Assembly (NCBI GenBank): GCA_014529385.2
Contig: CM043966.1
Span: forward strand, 98,691,587-98,755,586
From: Adiantum capillus-veneris
Taxonomy: Eukaryota > Streptophyta > Polypodiopsida > Polypodiales > Pteridaceae
DNA: 64,000 nt
Direction of reading: 5' to 3'
In this document: positions 25,289 to 35,500 of the stretch, one piece after another
How positions within the stretch are numbered: position 1 is the stretch's first letter
Layout: every line of letters begins with the position of its first letter
Program-made: the position numbers and the translations under genes
The notes under the pieces: generated by a model
Databases searched by the model: none
Told to the model about the DNA's origin: nothing
The model's input: only the letters and a program-made list of their open reading frames with translations

Positions 25289-26086
25289 GCTCAATGCACA
25301 ATAGAGTAGAGTGTGAACAAAGGTACCATAGACTAGAATGTGAACAAATGTAGCTTGATTATTCAACTCACGTACGTTGTTCTGCAAACCGCTTATATAC
25401 ACGCCATAGGTGACGTCTACACATTTCCAAAGGATAGTTGACTCTTTTCCAAAGGGTAATATGCTAGTTTGGCTTTGGACCCATCATATGGCCTAGAAAG
25501 CATCACATGGCACACATGGGTTATCACATTGTTTCAGATGGGTATTGCTTACCTATCTGACACATTGGACAAGGGGAATTCTTGTGGTGCAACAAAACCT
25601 ACACCTCAATAACATAGATGCATGAAAACTTGCCCATGATCTCACCCTCAGGGGGTTCACTATGTGTAAAACTACCATATCATGTGCGTTCAAGACGTGT
25701 TTGTAAAACCCCTTATCTGTGAATTTTGTTAAGAATAAAATGTACCCTTTTCTTTTAAAATCTGTAAGTTTGTTTCAAATTTGAAAAAATAATGCCCTTC
25801 TGTATATATATTTGTAAGTTTTAAGAACTTTAAATACCCTTCTGTTGAACTCACGTGATAGGTTACATTTTTATTAGGTGACCTCCCCGGGATCTCATCA
25901 CAAGAGGGGAGTTCTTGATATACCTTGAAGAACAAGAACCCATGATCATTCATTAGAAGAGTGCATACATAGTTCAAGTAGATATTATCACCTCTTTGAG
26001 GCTTAATCTTAAATATTGCAGCCAAGCATCTTTGGGGCGGCCATCCTCATTTCAACCCTTATGAATTTTGGGATTAGGGAGTGAGT
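24900..26086. other. Non-coding stretch with a (GA)n tract
   Basis: A short (GA)n run lies at about 25252-25285. A 98-codon - strand frame at 25729-26025 has no recognisable domain. No repeat partner was found. The region flanks the terminal repeat at 26087. Confidence 0.35.
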
Positions 26087-26271
26087 GTGTGTGTAGCTGT
26101 TTAAATCTTAACTAATAAGACATAATTGAGTTTTTACATTCAAAAGACAGCTGGCCAAGGAATAATGAACTGATATGTACAAAAATAACTCACTAGCCGA
26201 ATTATTTAGGTACAATGATTGTAGGAAAGAGGTCCTCTTTCAGTAAGACCAGTAGTATAAGAACTTCCCTG
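26087..26271 (-). repeat. Left terminal direct repeat
   Basis: Matches 32345-32527 with few differences. Shared runs include TAGCTGTTTAAATCTTAAC, TACATTCAAAAGA and GCTGGCCAAGGAATAATGAA. It contains a near-perfect hairpin, GAAAGAGGTCCTCTTTC. Confidence 0.9.
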
Positions 26272-26573
26272 TTCCTCAGTGAGTACTTCTTTAAAGTAAG
26301 GTTGCTTGCCAAAGAAGAGAAAACCCTCCAAGATAAGATAGAGTCCTTACCTGCATCCATCCAAACAAGGCACCAATTCAGCTAGCCTTGGATGTGTTTT
26401 ACAAAGGTATCAATGGACCATATCAATTATTATCCATGTCCATCTTACATAATTTAATTACTTTAGACAAGCTAGGTCTTTTATCAGAATTTGTATGTTT
26501 AGCAGTCTTTACCCATTTCTTCAAAAATGAGTGGTACAATCTATCTTCTAATCTGAGTGGTGAAGTCCACCAA

Positions 26574-26576
<3 letters not shown>

Positions 26577-26607
<31 letters not shown>
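26577..26607. repeat. (TA)n microsatellite
   Basis: About 30 bases of TA dinucleotide in the non-coding 3' part of the RT element. Confidence 0.9.
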
Positions 26608-26610
<3 letters not shown>

Positions 26611-26624
26611 AGTTAACTTGTTTA

Positions 26625-27150
26625 GCCATAGCTCGGTAGCTATGCTTTAAGCCCACAGTAGCAACCATATACTTACCAATCAAATAGAGTATCAAAAAAC
26701 TCCATTTTTACCAAGTGGAACCTCATGTCACGAGCCATAGCCCAGTATTTATGCCAAAGCTGAGAGTATCAACCATATACTTACCTTCAAATTTCCAAGA
26801 TTTCTATTAAGTCATTAGCATCCCATAAAGTATGGTAATGTTCGGCACTGTTTGATTTAAGATACCTTCATGTTTCCACAGCCATGGGTACTAGATGGGC
26901 TAAAAAAACCCCAACACTTTCTCCTCATATGAAATCATGAGGGAAAGTACTTTACACAAGTTCAACTGTGGCCATAGTTCACCAAAGAAAACACCAAAAG
27001 TATCCGTGTAAGTGTTCGACAGAGATCATCACCATTTTTGATGCAAAACGAGGTTTCAATACCCAAGGTTCCATTTATATCCAGAGCACTCATAGATCAC
27101 CAGCCATAGCTTCATGCCAAAGCCAAATGTATTAGCCATTTACTTACCTT
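26625..27150 (-). repeat. Three diverged ~50-bp repeats in the 3' region
   Basis: Copies at about 26629-26678, 26735-26784 and 27102-27150 share AGCCATAGC, ATGCCAAAGC-like and ACCATATACTTACC-like blocks. On the - strand each starts with GGTAAGT or a close variant, a sequence that resembles a 5' splice site. Confidence 0.55.
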
Positions 27151-28190
27151 CAGAATCCCAAGTTATTAGCATCACACAAAGAACTGTAGTGTCCGGCTAA
27201 GCTAAGCCTGCAAAGTCCTGTAGCGGCTAAAACAGAGCCAAAAAAGTTGATTTTGAGTGTAACTACTTCAAAGAATAAACTCCTTCCCCCTTTTTTAAAA
27301 AAAACCTTAGTTAAGCCGGCAGTTGTCAAGACCTGCAGCGGCTTGAACAAAGCCAAGAGAATCCGAGAGATGCCAGATGATGCTTAGTTTTTCCTCAAAA
27401 AATCAGTCGACAGAAATCCCCAATAGTCAATCTCTTTAACTAACAAATCAATTTAGGTAAGCATTTAGAAATCAAATGCCTTGCTACAAGATTTAAGAGC
27501 CACAGTGGATAACTCTTGAAAAAAACCAGTCAAGTAGAATACTGTTGAAAAAAACCAGTTAAGTAGAACCCCTAAAAACATAAGCTGAAAAAGATTGTCT
27601 GTAGACAGTTCAACTCTACTGCATGCTTTGAGAGTAGCAACCAAATGTTATGCTACTAGAAAAAACTAATAATCAAAGTAGATGACTGTCGAACCATCTT
27701 CCTTAATGTTTGAAGCGACTTTCCTTAGAGATTTTACTCAAACACAGGCGTGAGGTATGAAAAAAGCCTAGAAGAATACCTTAGCCGCTTGAGTAGTGAG
27801 CTCCATAGCTCGAACCGTGAAGCAAGCTGTAAATCCCCTTAGTCAAAACAACAGAAAGTAAACACAGGCTAAGTGAGGGGCAAGGTGCACCCTCACCTTA
27901 TTTATAGAGGTTGGATTGCTTGTTCCCAAGCATGAACGATGAGAGAGGAGAGCCGCCCTACTGTGTGGTGTCATCAAGCGGTGTAAAGAAAGCATTGCAA
28001 GGGGAGATCCATAGCCAGGAAGCGCAGGCCGCCTACCAAAAGTAATGAGAACCTGGAATTTTACTCACACTCGTTATTCTATGAGAGACATACTTTATGA
28101 TTGTTATGCAAAGGTATAGTCCCGTAGCCCATTACTGGCTTTTTGTGAGCAGTATCCCATTGATGTCTAACAAGTTTAATGAGTGTTTAA
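27151..28190. other. Non-coding 3' region of the RT element
   Basis: No supported ORF. Short local duplications such as GAAAAAAACCAGT (near 27520-27560) occur. A TATA-like CTATAAATAAGG lies on the - strand at about 27899-27910, so part of an unrelated LTR or a second promoter may be present. Confidence 0.35.
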
Positions 28191-28215
28191 GGGGGGGGGG
28201 GGGGGGGGGGGGGGG
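28191..28215. repeat. Homopolymer G25
   Basis: Uninterrupted run of 25 G followed by ACTATATAG, lying 48 bases before the (GT)n tract. Confidence 0.9.
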
Positions 28216-28261
28216 ACTATATAGAAGGAGGGAAAAAAGAAACAAAGTAATTATAGTATCA

Positions 28262-28263
<2 letters not shown>

Positions 28264-28349
<86 letters not shown>
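28264..28349. repeat. (GT)n microsatellite
   Basis: About 43 GT units without visible interruption, near the 3' end of the RT frame. Confidence 0.95.
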
Positions 28350-28352
<3 letters not shown>

Positions 28353-28387
28353 CCTGCCCTAACCCAGGCACCACACACAATGGGTCG

Positions 28388-28418
28388 GTAGTAGGCCCGT
28401 TGTGTATGGGCCTACTAC
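28388..28418. other. Hairpin just downstream of the RT stop codon
   Basis: GTAGTAGGCCC (28388-28398) and GGGCCTACTAC (28408-28418) are perfect complements separated by 9 bases. On the RT coding strand the hairpin begins 45 bases after the stop codon, so it could be a 3' UTR structure recognised by the RT. That role is inference. Confidence 0.65.
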
Positions 28419-28462
28419 TTTATGAGAGAGATGAGACTCTCTTTCTAAAATAATAGTCCAGG

Positions 28463-31400
28463 TCAATCATGTCGAATGAGAGCTTGTATGATGGTGTTAC
28501 GGATCTGATTGTGATTAAATCCGTTCTGGCAGTATTTTTTAACTAGTACAGAAATCTCTTCCCAGGCCAAAGAGGGTGTAGATGAAGAGTAGCAGATTAG
28601 GAAAAGAAGGCCAATACAGGAGCAAATAGAGGATTTGTATGGCCTATTGCTATTTCTTTTAATGAATTCTATGCGAGGAAGCTTAAGAAGATCCTTTCTC
28701 CAGATAAATCTAAGGTCATATCCACCTGTAGATGGGGAGTGAAGGGATATTGAAAGGTTAAGAAATTGGGCTGATTTGCAAAAGTCCCCAAAAATAGTCG
28801 AATTATCTGAGAGGGAAGTAGGCTCAATTTTTAGGCAATGGGGGTAAATTAGATCAATCTCATTAGAGAACATTCTGTTGTTAACACTAAGCAGGTCATC
28901 CATATATCTAAAAGTATGATTGAATAGTGGAAGTATTTTATGGTTAGTTTCCATGTTCTTAAGACACAATCTGTATTCAAAAAAAGCCAGGTAAATATTA
29001 CACATAAGTGGTGAGCAAGAGAATCCCATAGGGATGCCAAGGCATTGGTTAAAGCAGCAGCCGCCTGAAATAATAGTGCATTTATTCAATAGCCAAAAAA
29101 TATAGGAGCAAAGTTTTGTTTCATTGAAGTGTAGAGGGTGTATGGAATGAGATGCTTAAATCCATCTAGGTTTCTTGGATAGGGAGATAAAATGATGCTT
29201 TCTCTTTTTAGCATTGGTAAAGGCTAAATTAATAACCTTGGCTAAAACAATCTTAAGGCCGAGATCCCCACTAAGTGGGATGTTTTCGTAGCATTGTGTA
29301 ATATCAATTGTAAAGATGTGGAAGATATGTTGAGGAAGGTTAAGTGTGACTTCTGTAGCGTTTTTTGTTAACCAGAAGGGATTATATTGGATATTTAGGA
29401 AATCCTTGCAGATTCTCTGCTTCTTTTCACAAATGAGCTCAAATTCTGTGAGAATAATATCAAGGCAAAGAGTAATATCTTTGGTGATATCTGTGAAGAT
29501 ACAGTTAGAGGCATCAGATATCCATCTGAACTTATGTTTGTGGAATTTATATGTAGGAAATAGTACTGGTAACTTGGTGTTACTAATTGAGTATCCAAGC
29601 TGTCCTAAATGTTTAGAGATCTTGTTAGAGATATTTTGTGGTGTATCATTAGTATGACAAAATTCTTTACCTAATACTCAATCCCGAGCTGCTTACCAAG
29701 CAAGGTATTTGCACATAATAGTAGGACAGTTGGAGCTTTTGTCAAGCCCGACCACTAACCATTTATTTGAGATTAGTTGAAAATCAAGAGCTAGTTGAGG
29801 TGTAAGCCAAGAGTTATCAAAAGAAAGCCACTTCCTAGGAAGTAGAGAAATTTTATGAAGGAAGCCTTCCTTCACTAATTCCTTCAAGTCCGGTGGGACT
29901 GTCATCTCCAGTTGGAGAGCACTGACAAGGTCAGTGAGGCAGCTAAGTAAAGCTGATAGGGCAAGGTAGGGGTTTTCTGGATAGTTAGGTATGTGATTGA
30001 GCCCTTTGCCCAATAACTTACGTATTGTGACATTATCGATAATACTGAGATCCTGAGTACAGACATGGTTACCAATTCCTTCAAAATTCCTACAGAATGA
30101 GGTAAATTGAATGCATACAGTATGATGATATCCTTTTATAGAATGATGATATTTCCATCCTATGAGAATATTGTCAAGCAATTTATGATTCCCAAAAAGT
30201 AAGTCAAAACACTCACAAAAAAAAAAATTTGGTAAGATTCAATCGAGAAGTATATTGTGAAAGAGATAGTGTATGTATATAGCACCACATTTCGAGTCTT
30301 CTCTACTGAGAACTCTTCTTCCACACGGGTTTGTAGAGACCTGCAATATATTCATGGGTTAGATTTCAGGGAAGTTTCTGATAGCAGGGAACCTGCCTCT
30401 CCGTCTTGTAAAGCTACGAGTTTTTCCTCGATTAGATGAGGAGCTAGGTATAAAAACCAAGGTGAAAGAGTTGGGAGTAGCCAAAGAGTTTGCTCTTTTC
30501 AGGGCAAGAGAATCATCATTTTCAATGCAAGGTTTAAGCAGATTAGTGATGAACTTGACCCCTTTAAAGTTATTATAAGTGGTGAGGTATAGACCGGGCT
30601 CATCTGCTTTAATCTCTTTCAGAATATCATGCATAAGACCACGAAAGATATTAAAGGCAATTTGTGCAATCACAATCTGCATAGCCTTTCCACCTAGCCA
30701 AGAGCAGATGAGGGATAGATGGAAGTCGACCGATTTCTCTGGGAATAATAAATCCAGATGGTTGAGCATAAACCATATCAGATGGTTAATCTCTTTCAGA
30801 ATATCATGCATAAGACCACGGAAGATATTAAAGGCAATTTGTGCAATCACAATCTGCTTAGCCTGTCCACCTAGCCAAGAGCAGATGAGGGATAGATGGA
30901 AGTCGACCGATTTCTCTGGGAATAATTAATCCAGATGGTTGAACATAAACCATATTGCATTATCAAACCACATGATGCTTGATTCACAGGTAGCTTTGGG
31001 GTCAAGAAATTTGCAAGCACATTTCACATAGGGGTGGAAGATATTCCAGATGGACTCAATGTAGAAATCTGCGTTACTTTCCATGCTACCCTTAGTACGT
31101 ATGTACAATCCAGCATTTGAGGGGCATTTGGAGTGGTCGATGAGATGAAGGTTAAAGGATGCTTTAATCAGTTCTCCTTTGTCCAAGAACTATCCACCTT
31201 TAAGAATCTTGAGTTTACAGTTTTCCACGGTTGAGGCAGGAAGGTTGGCCAAGTACACCCAGGTTTCACTGAGAATAGGAGCCAGGAAGGCTTTGTTTGG
31301 CAGAACCCAGAATTGATGGTCAACTCCAAGAGATTCAATTTCTATTTGTCTTATTGGTAAGACGGGAAAAACTTTAGAGATTTTTGGTACCATCTCAAGG

Positions 31401-31894
31401 AGGTTAACATCATTTAGGGAGCAAAGATTATTTTGAAATTCTTTTACTGCTTCTAGTGCTGCACTATCCCGACAGAATATGGCACCAGTTGGAGGGATGG
31501 AGGGGGTATTTGGAGTGCAGACAAATGAGGGGTTAAGCCCACATGGTTTTCTAAGGAAGTTTGACAGCTCAGCTCCAGATGAGGAGAACAGGGCAAGCTC
31601 TTGCTGATATTGTGAAGCAAGGACAAGAAGTTGGGCAATATATTGGGACAACAAATTAACACCTTCTAGGGGGTCTTTTCCCAATGTAGCCATAATTTTT
31701 ACCCAGTCATTAAATGACAACATATGCAAGACAGATAGTTTTTTATCCAAGACAAGAGCCAAATCATAAATAAGTTGTGAAGCATCCAAGCTGCTAATAC
31801 ATATGAGGACAAGAGAGGAGGCCACAGAGAGGGGCTCCGAGGTTAGTTCCAATCCTTGAGATAGAGCAAGAGTCTGCAAAAACAGTGAGGTCAA
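28463..31894 (-). pseudogene. Unusual reverse transcriptase ORF, nonsense mutations but no frameshift
   Basis: One - strand phase stays coding from 31894 to 28463 (about 1144 codons), broken only by stops near 31190, 30926, 30359, 30246, 29693, 29681 and 29157. The C-terminal half carries RT blocks in order: LPVLFPTYKFHKHKFRWISD, then IFTIDITQCYENIPL (palm motif A), LGIPMGFSCSPLMCNIYLAF (motif B) and FRYMDDLLSVNN (motif C with Y-M-D-D), followed by LIYPHCLKIEPTSLSD and AQFLNLSISL. The GIPMGFSCSPL and IYP blocks are unlike Ty1/copia, Ty3/gypsy or LINE RTs. I place it among Penelope-like or related RT families by recollection, not by search. The N-terminal ~500 residues match nothing I know and show no GIY-YIG motif. 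A 177-bp in-frame duplication lies inside. Confidence 0.7.
30609..30955. repeat. Tandem duplication of 177 bp inside the RT ORF
   Basis: Segments 30609-30778 and 30786-30955 are the same apart from about five substitutions. The offset of 177 bp is exactly 59 codons, so the reading frame is kept. The duplicated peptide includes IAQIAFNIFRGLMHDILKEI. The low divergence shows the duplication is recent. Confidence 0.9.
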
Positions 31895-32330
31895 GTTTAC
31901 TTTTTCTTGCCATAGTATGTATTACATAATTTGGCTTTCCTAGCAAGGAAAGGTCTAGTTCTAGTAGCCAAGGCATTCTTTGGTGTATGGTCTTCAAGGT
32001 AAAGCTTAATCTGATCAAGAATCTTTGCATGGGTTGTGATTAGTACTCATGCGAGCTGTCATTCTATAATGTAAGCAATCCTGAAACAGAGGTGACATAA
32101 AAATTAGCAAAGTGTCTATATTGTAATGTATACTTGGTCCTACAAACCTTCAACCGGCAAAGTCAGAGACTATGGTAGCCGTGAGCAGGGAACCAAAAAA
32201 GAGTCTAAAAGGGGCCACCTAACACTAGTCTACCAATGAAGGAATTACAGATTGTGGGTCCAAATTAGAGCTCCATTCCTAAGATAATTTCCTAGGCCAG
32301 CATCTCGGTTTCCCCCGAAAAGGAAAAACC

Positions 32331-32344
32331 TTATATATAGGATG
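32331..32344 (-). promoter_or_regulatory. TATA-like box inside the right terminal repeat
   Basis: On the - strand CCTATATATAAGG follows the terminal repeat in the direction of the RT ORF, about 300-440 bases before the first coding frame. Confidence 0.4.
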
Positions 32345-32527
32345 TGTATGTAGCTGTTTAAATCTTAACAAATAAGACATAATTGAATTTTTACATTCAA
32401 AAGATAGCTGGCCAAGGAATAATGAACTGATATGTACAAAAATAACTCAGTATCAGAATTATTTAGGTACAATGATTGTAGGAAAGAGATCCTCTTTCAG
32501 TAAGACCAGTAGTAAAAGAGCCTCCCT
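32345..32527 (-). repeat. Right terminal direct repeat
   Basis: Partner of 26087-26271. On the - strand it encodes the last ~20 residues of the 1282-codon Tat frame (ALLLLVLLKEDLFPTIIVPK), which are foreign to the RNase H fold. Confidence 0.85.
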
Positions 32528-35500
32528 AAATCTCCTCATAAGAGCTTTTGCTTCTCTCATTTTAGTAGAGAGACGGGCATTTTTGCAAGCCCATGTACCT
32601 TGCATTTGCCTTACCAAAAGCATGGAGTCACCAAAAGCGTTTAATCTCTTAATTGAATTATCGAGGCACCAACAAAGGCCATGAATTAGAGCATGATATT
32701 CTGCTTCATTGTTGGAGTGGACATCTTCTAGAGTGATCCCTTCACCATGGATCCTCTCTCCCAATGGGGATAAGACCACGATGCTTGCAGCTGCCTTATC
32801 CTTGGTTCTCTTGTATGCTCCATCAAAGTAGAGGCTATAAGCATTGACTAAAACCTCTAGAGCTGGAGGTGGTGGAAGTTCCTTTCTCTTCAAATGGAAA
32901 ACTTTTTCATAGCACTTGTTTGTTAAAATGTCGGCTAAGCATGCTCGAGTTGTTCTTTCAACCTGTATTGTATAATCAAACTCTTGAAGTCGCACCACCC
33001 ACTTTGCTATTTTGTCAGAGATTTCCATATGTTGTAGTGCATAGGGAAACATATCCTCCACAGTGATAATTACAAACCTCTTCGGCAGCAAGTATGGCCG
33101 AAATTTGGTTACCGCAAACATGAGAGCTAACACTAGCTGTTCCATCAGGGTGTAGGCCTTCTCTGTGTTTTCCATGAGGCGGCTAGCAAAATACACAGGC
33201 CTCATAAAGGAGGTTTTTGGATCTTTTTGTAGGAGGGCAGCACCAATGGCTTCTTCTCCCACACTAGGGTTTACAAAGAATGTTTCTTCCCAACAAGGTT
33301 GGAGGATTACAGGGAGTGACCCTAACATTTTTTTAATCTCTCTAAAATGCCCTTCACTTTCTTCACTCCAAATAAGCGTCTCTTGACGAGTCAGCTGTTG
33401 TAGAGGAAATATCACTTGGGAGAGTAAGTGTATGAATCTACTCAAATATCTTAGCTTTTGCAAGAAGGAGATTAATTGTTTGATGGAAGTTGGGGAAGGT
33501 AGATTTAGCAATGTTTCTATCTTTTCAGGATCTACCTCGATTCCATCAATGGACACTACATGCCCTAATAGTGTAACCTTGCTTTCCCCAATGTGACATT
33601 TGTCCTTGTTTAGTTGTCCACCCAGCTTAGCTAAACGAGTAAATCCTTCATCAATCTTGCCGAGATGCATACTTTTGGAGCTGTAAATACAAAAGTCATC
33701 TATGAAAACCCTTATGGACTTACCAAAGTAAGGTTGGAAGACCATGTTCATGAATCGTTGAAAGGTTGCTGGAGCGTTGGTGAGACCAAAAGGCATGACT
33801 CGAAATGCAAAACATCCCCATGGTGTGATGAAAGTAGTCTTTTTCTGGTCCTCCTCTGCAATGTGTATTTGAAAGTAGCCAGAGTAGCCATCACACACTG
33901 TGTATCTCTCATGGCCTGCTACTTCATTTAGAATCTCATCTTGAAATGGGAGAGGGAAGTGGTCCCTCTTTGTTGCAGCATTTAGTGGCTTGTAATCCAC
34001 GCACACTCGCCATTTACCATTCTTCTTTGGCCTCACCACTACTGGGGAGACCCATTCTGAATCTTCTACTGGGTATATGAATCCTGCTTCTAAGAGTCTC
34101 TTCACCTCAGACAACAATGCATTTTGTTGTACAACTCCTAATCTTCTTAGTTTTTGTACTACTGGCTTGCTCCCTTCTTTTAGATGGATATGATGCTTCA
34201 CTGCAGTGACACCTGTAATGTGAGTGTAATCAGAAATAAACAATGATGCATGCTTCTTGAGAACATTTACATAACCCTCCTTTTCTTCTTCATTTATATC
34301 CTTGGATAACATCTCCTCTAGGCTGGCATCCCACACATTCTCCATTTGGATCCTTGGATTGTCTTCTGATGAGGTAGTTTCCTTTATGGTGACGCCCATG
34401 ACTTCGAGAGTGCTATCACTCTCTTCACTTAAACTCTCTTCCTCGTCCATGGATGAGGAGCATCCACTTGAGCTCCACTCATCAGCTGACGTCTCTAGTT
34501 CAAGGTTCTCTTGTTGCCCATTCTTTAGGTTATAAACCACCTTCCGACTATGGCCACCCATGCGAGGCCTCAACTCCAAGTCTCCTGTTGCCCAATCTTG
34601 CCTAGCTCCTATACCCATGAGCCAAGGTCGTCCTAAAATAAGGGGGTATCCTTCTCCCTTTACTGGCATCACATAAGCATCAACCTCTGTAGTGATTCCA
34701 AAAACAGAAACTCTCAAAGCTTTCACTACACCCACACAAGTGACAGAGACATTATTGGCCATTTTTGCCCTAAAGTTTGATGATTCCATTACCTCTAAAC
34801 CCAATTGATGCATTAGCTTTTCTGTCATGACACAAACCTCTGCTCCACTGTCAATGTAAGTTTTTGGAATCCGTTGTCCCTTGATTTGAGCCTCCACCAA
34901 AGGCACTATATCCTTGAGACCATATGCTTTGATTACACTTACTAGCTTACTTCGCTTTGCCCTCGTGCTCACCATTTTTGACCATTGTCGTCGAAGCTTT
35001 GGGGAGATATGAAGTAGTTGTGGCCAAGTAATCTTTGGTCCTTGAGAACTCACATCAGCTGTCAAGTCATAAGGTTGTGTCCGAGATCCCATAGGGAAAT
35101 CAGAGATGTCAATTTGAGACCTAGTACGGGTCTTTCTCTTCTTGGCTTCATCTTTAGTTGCCCGAGATGTACTTGCTTCATTGCTTGCATCCTTGCTTGT
35201 TTCTTTACCTACTTCATCTTGGACACGCACACGTTTGATAGGCATTGTAGCCACTTCATCTATCTTCATCTTCCCTTTAGCTATTTCTTCCTGGTTGCTT
35301 CTGCCCTTGAGGACCTCCTCCATCCTTATGATGCTCACATTTGGTTGAGTAGCAGGGGCTTGAGCTTGAGCACGAGGTGGCTGCAAAATTTGAGGTTGCG
35401 GTTGCTCTTGTGCTTGAGCTCTAGCACGGGGAGGACTTACTTGTTGTCGAGGACCTCTGACAGGGTAGTCATATCTTCTGGGATGAGGGCAATTATACAT

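Larger units (their letters stand above)
26087..32527 (-). mobile_element. Reverse-transcriptase element with ~180-bp terminal direct repeats
   Basis: Direct repeats at 26087-26271 and 32345-32527 (offset 6257 bp) bracket a - strand coding region of about 1140 codons with a complete RT signature. The right repeat begins inside the second RNase H domain of the Tat gag-pol ORF, after which that protein no longer resembles its family, so insertion into it is likely. A TATA-like box lies just inside the right repeat. The left flank does not continue the Tat protein, and I see no clear target-site duplication, so a more complex rearrangement is possible. There is no integrase, protease or gag. This is not a standard LTR retrotransposon. 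Confidence 0.6.

Noticed and set aside
26087-26271. Hammerhead ribozyme in the terminal repeats
   Set aside because: Some Penelope-like repeats carry one, but I do not see the CTGATGA and GAAA core. Only a short GAAAGAGG/CCTCTTTC hairpin is present.
28097-28453. Gly-run and Cys-Val repeat frame
   Set aside because: Produced by the G25 and (GT)n tracts.
30579-30929. + strand frame with internal peptide repeat
   Set aside because: Opposite-strand shadow of the duplicated part of the RT ORF.
26087-32527. Ordinary LTR retrotransposon
   Set aside because: No gag, protease or integrase, RT motifs not of the copia or gypsy type, and repeats only ~180 bp.
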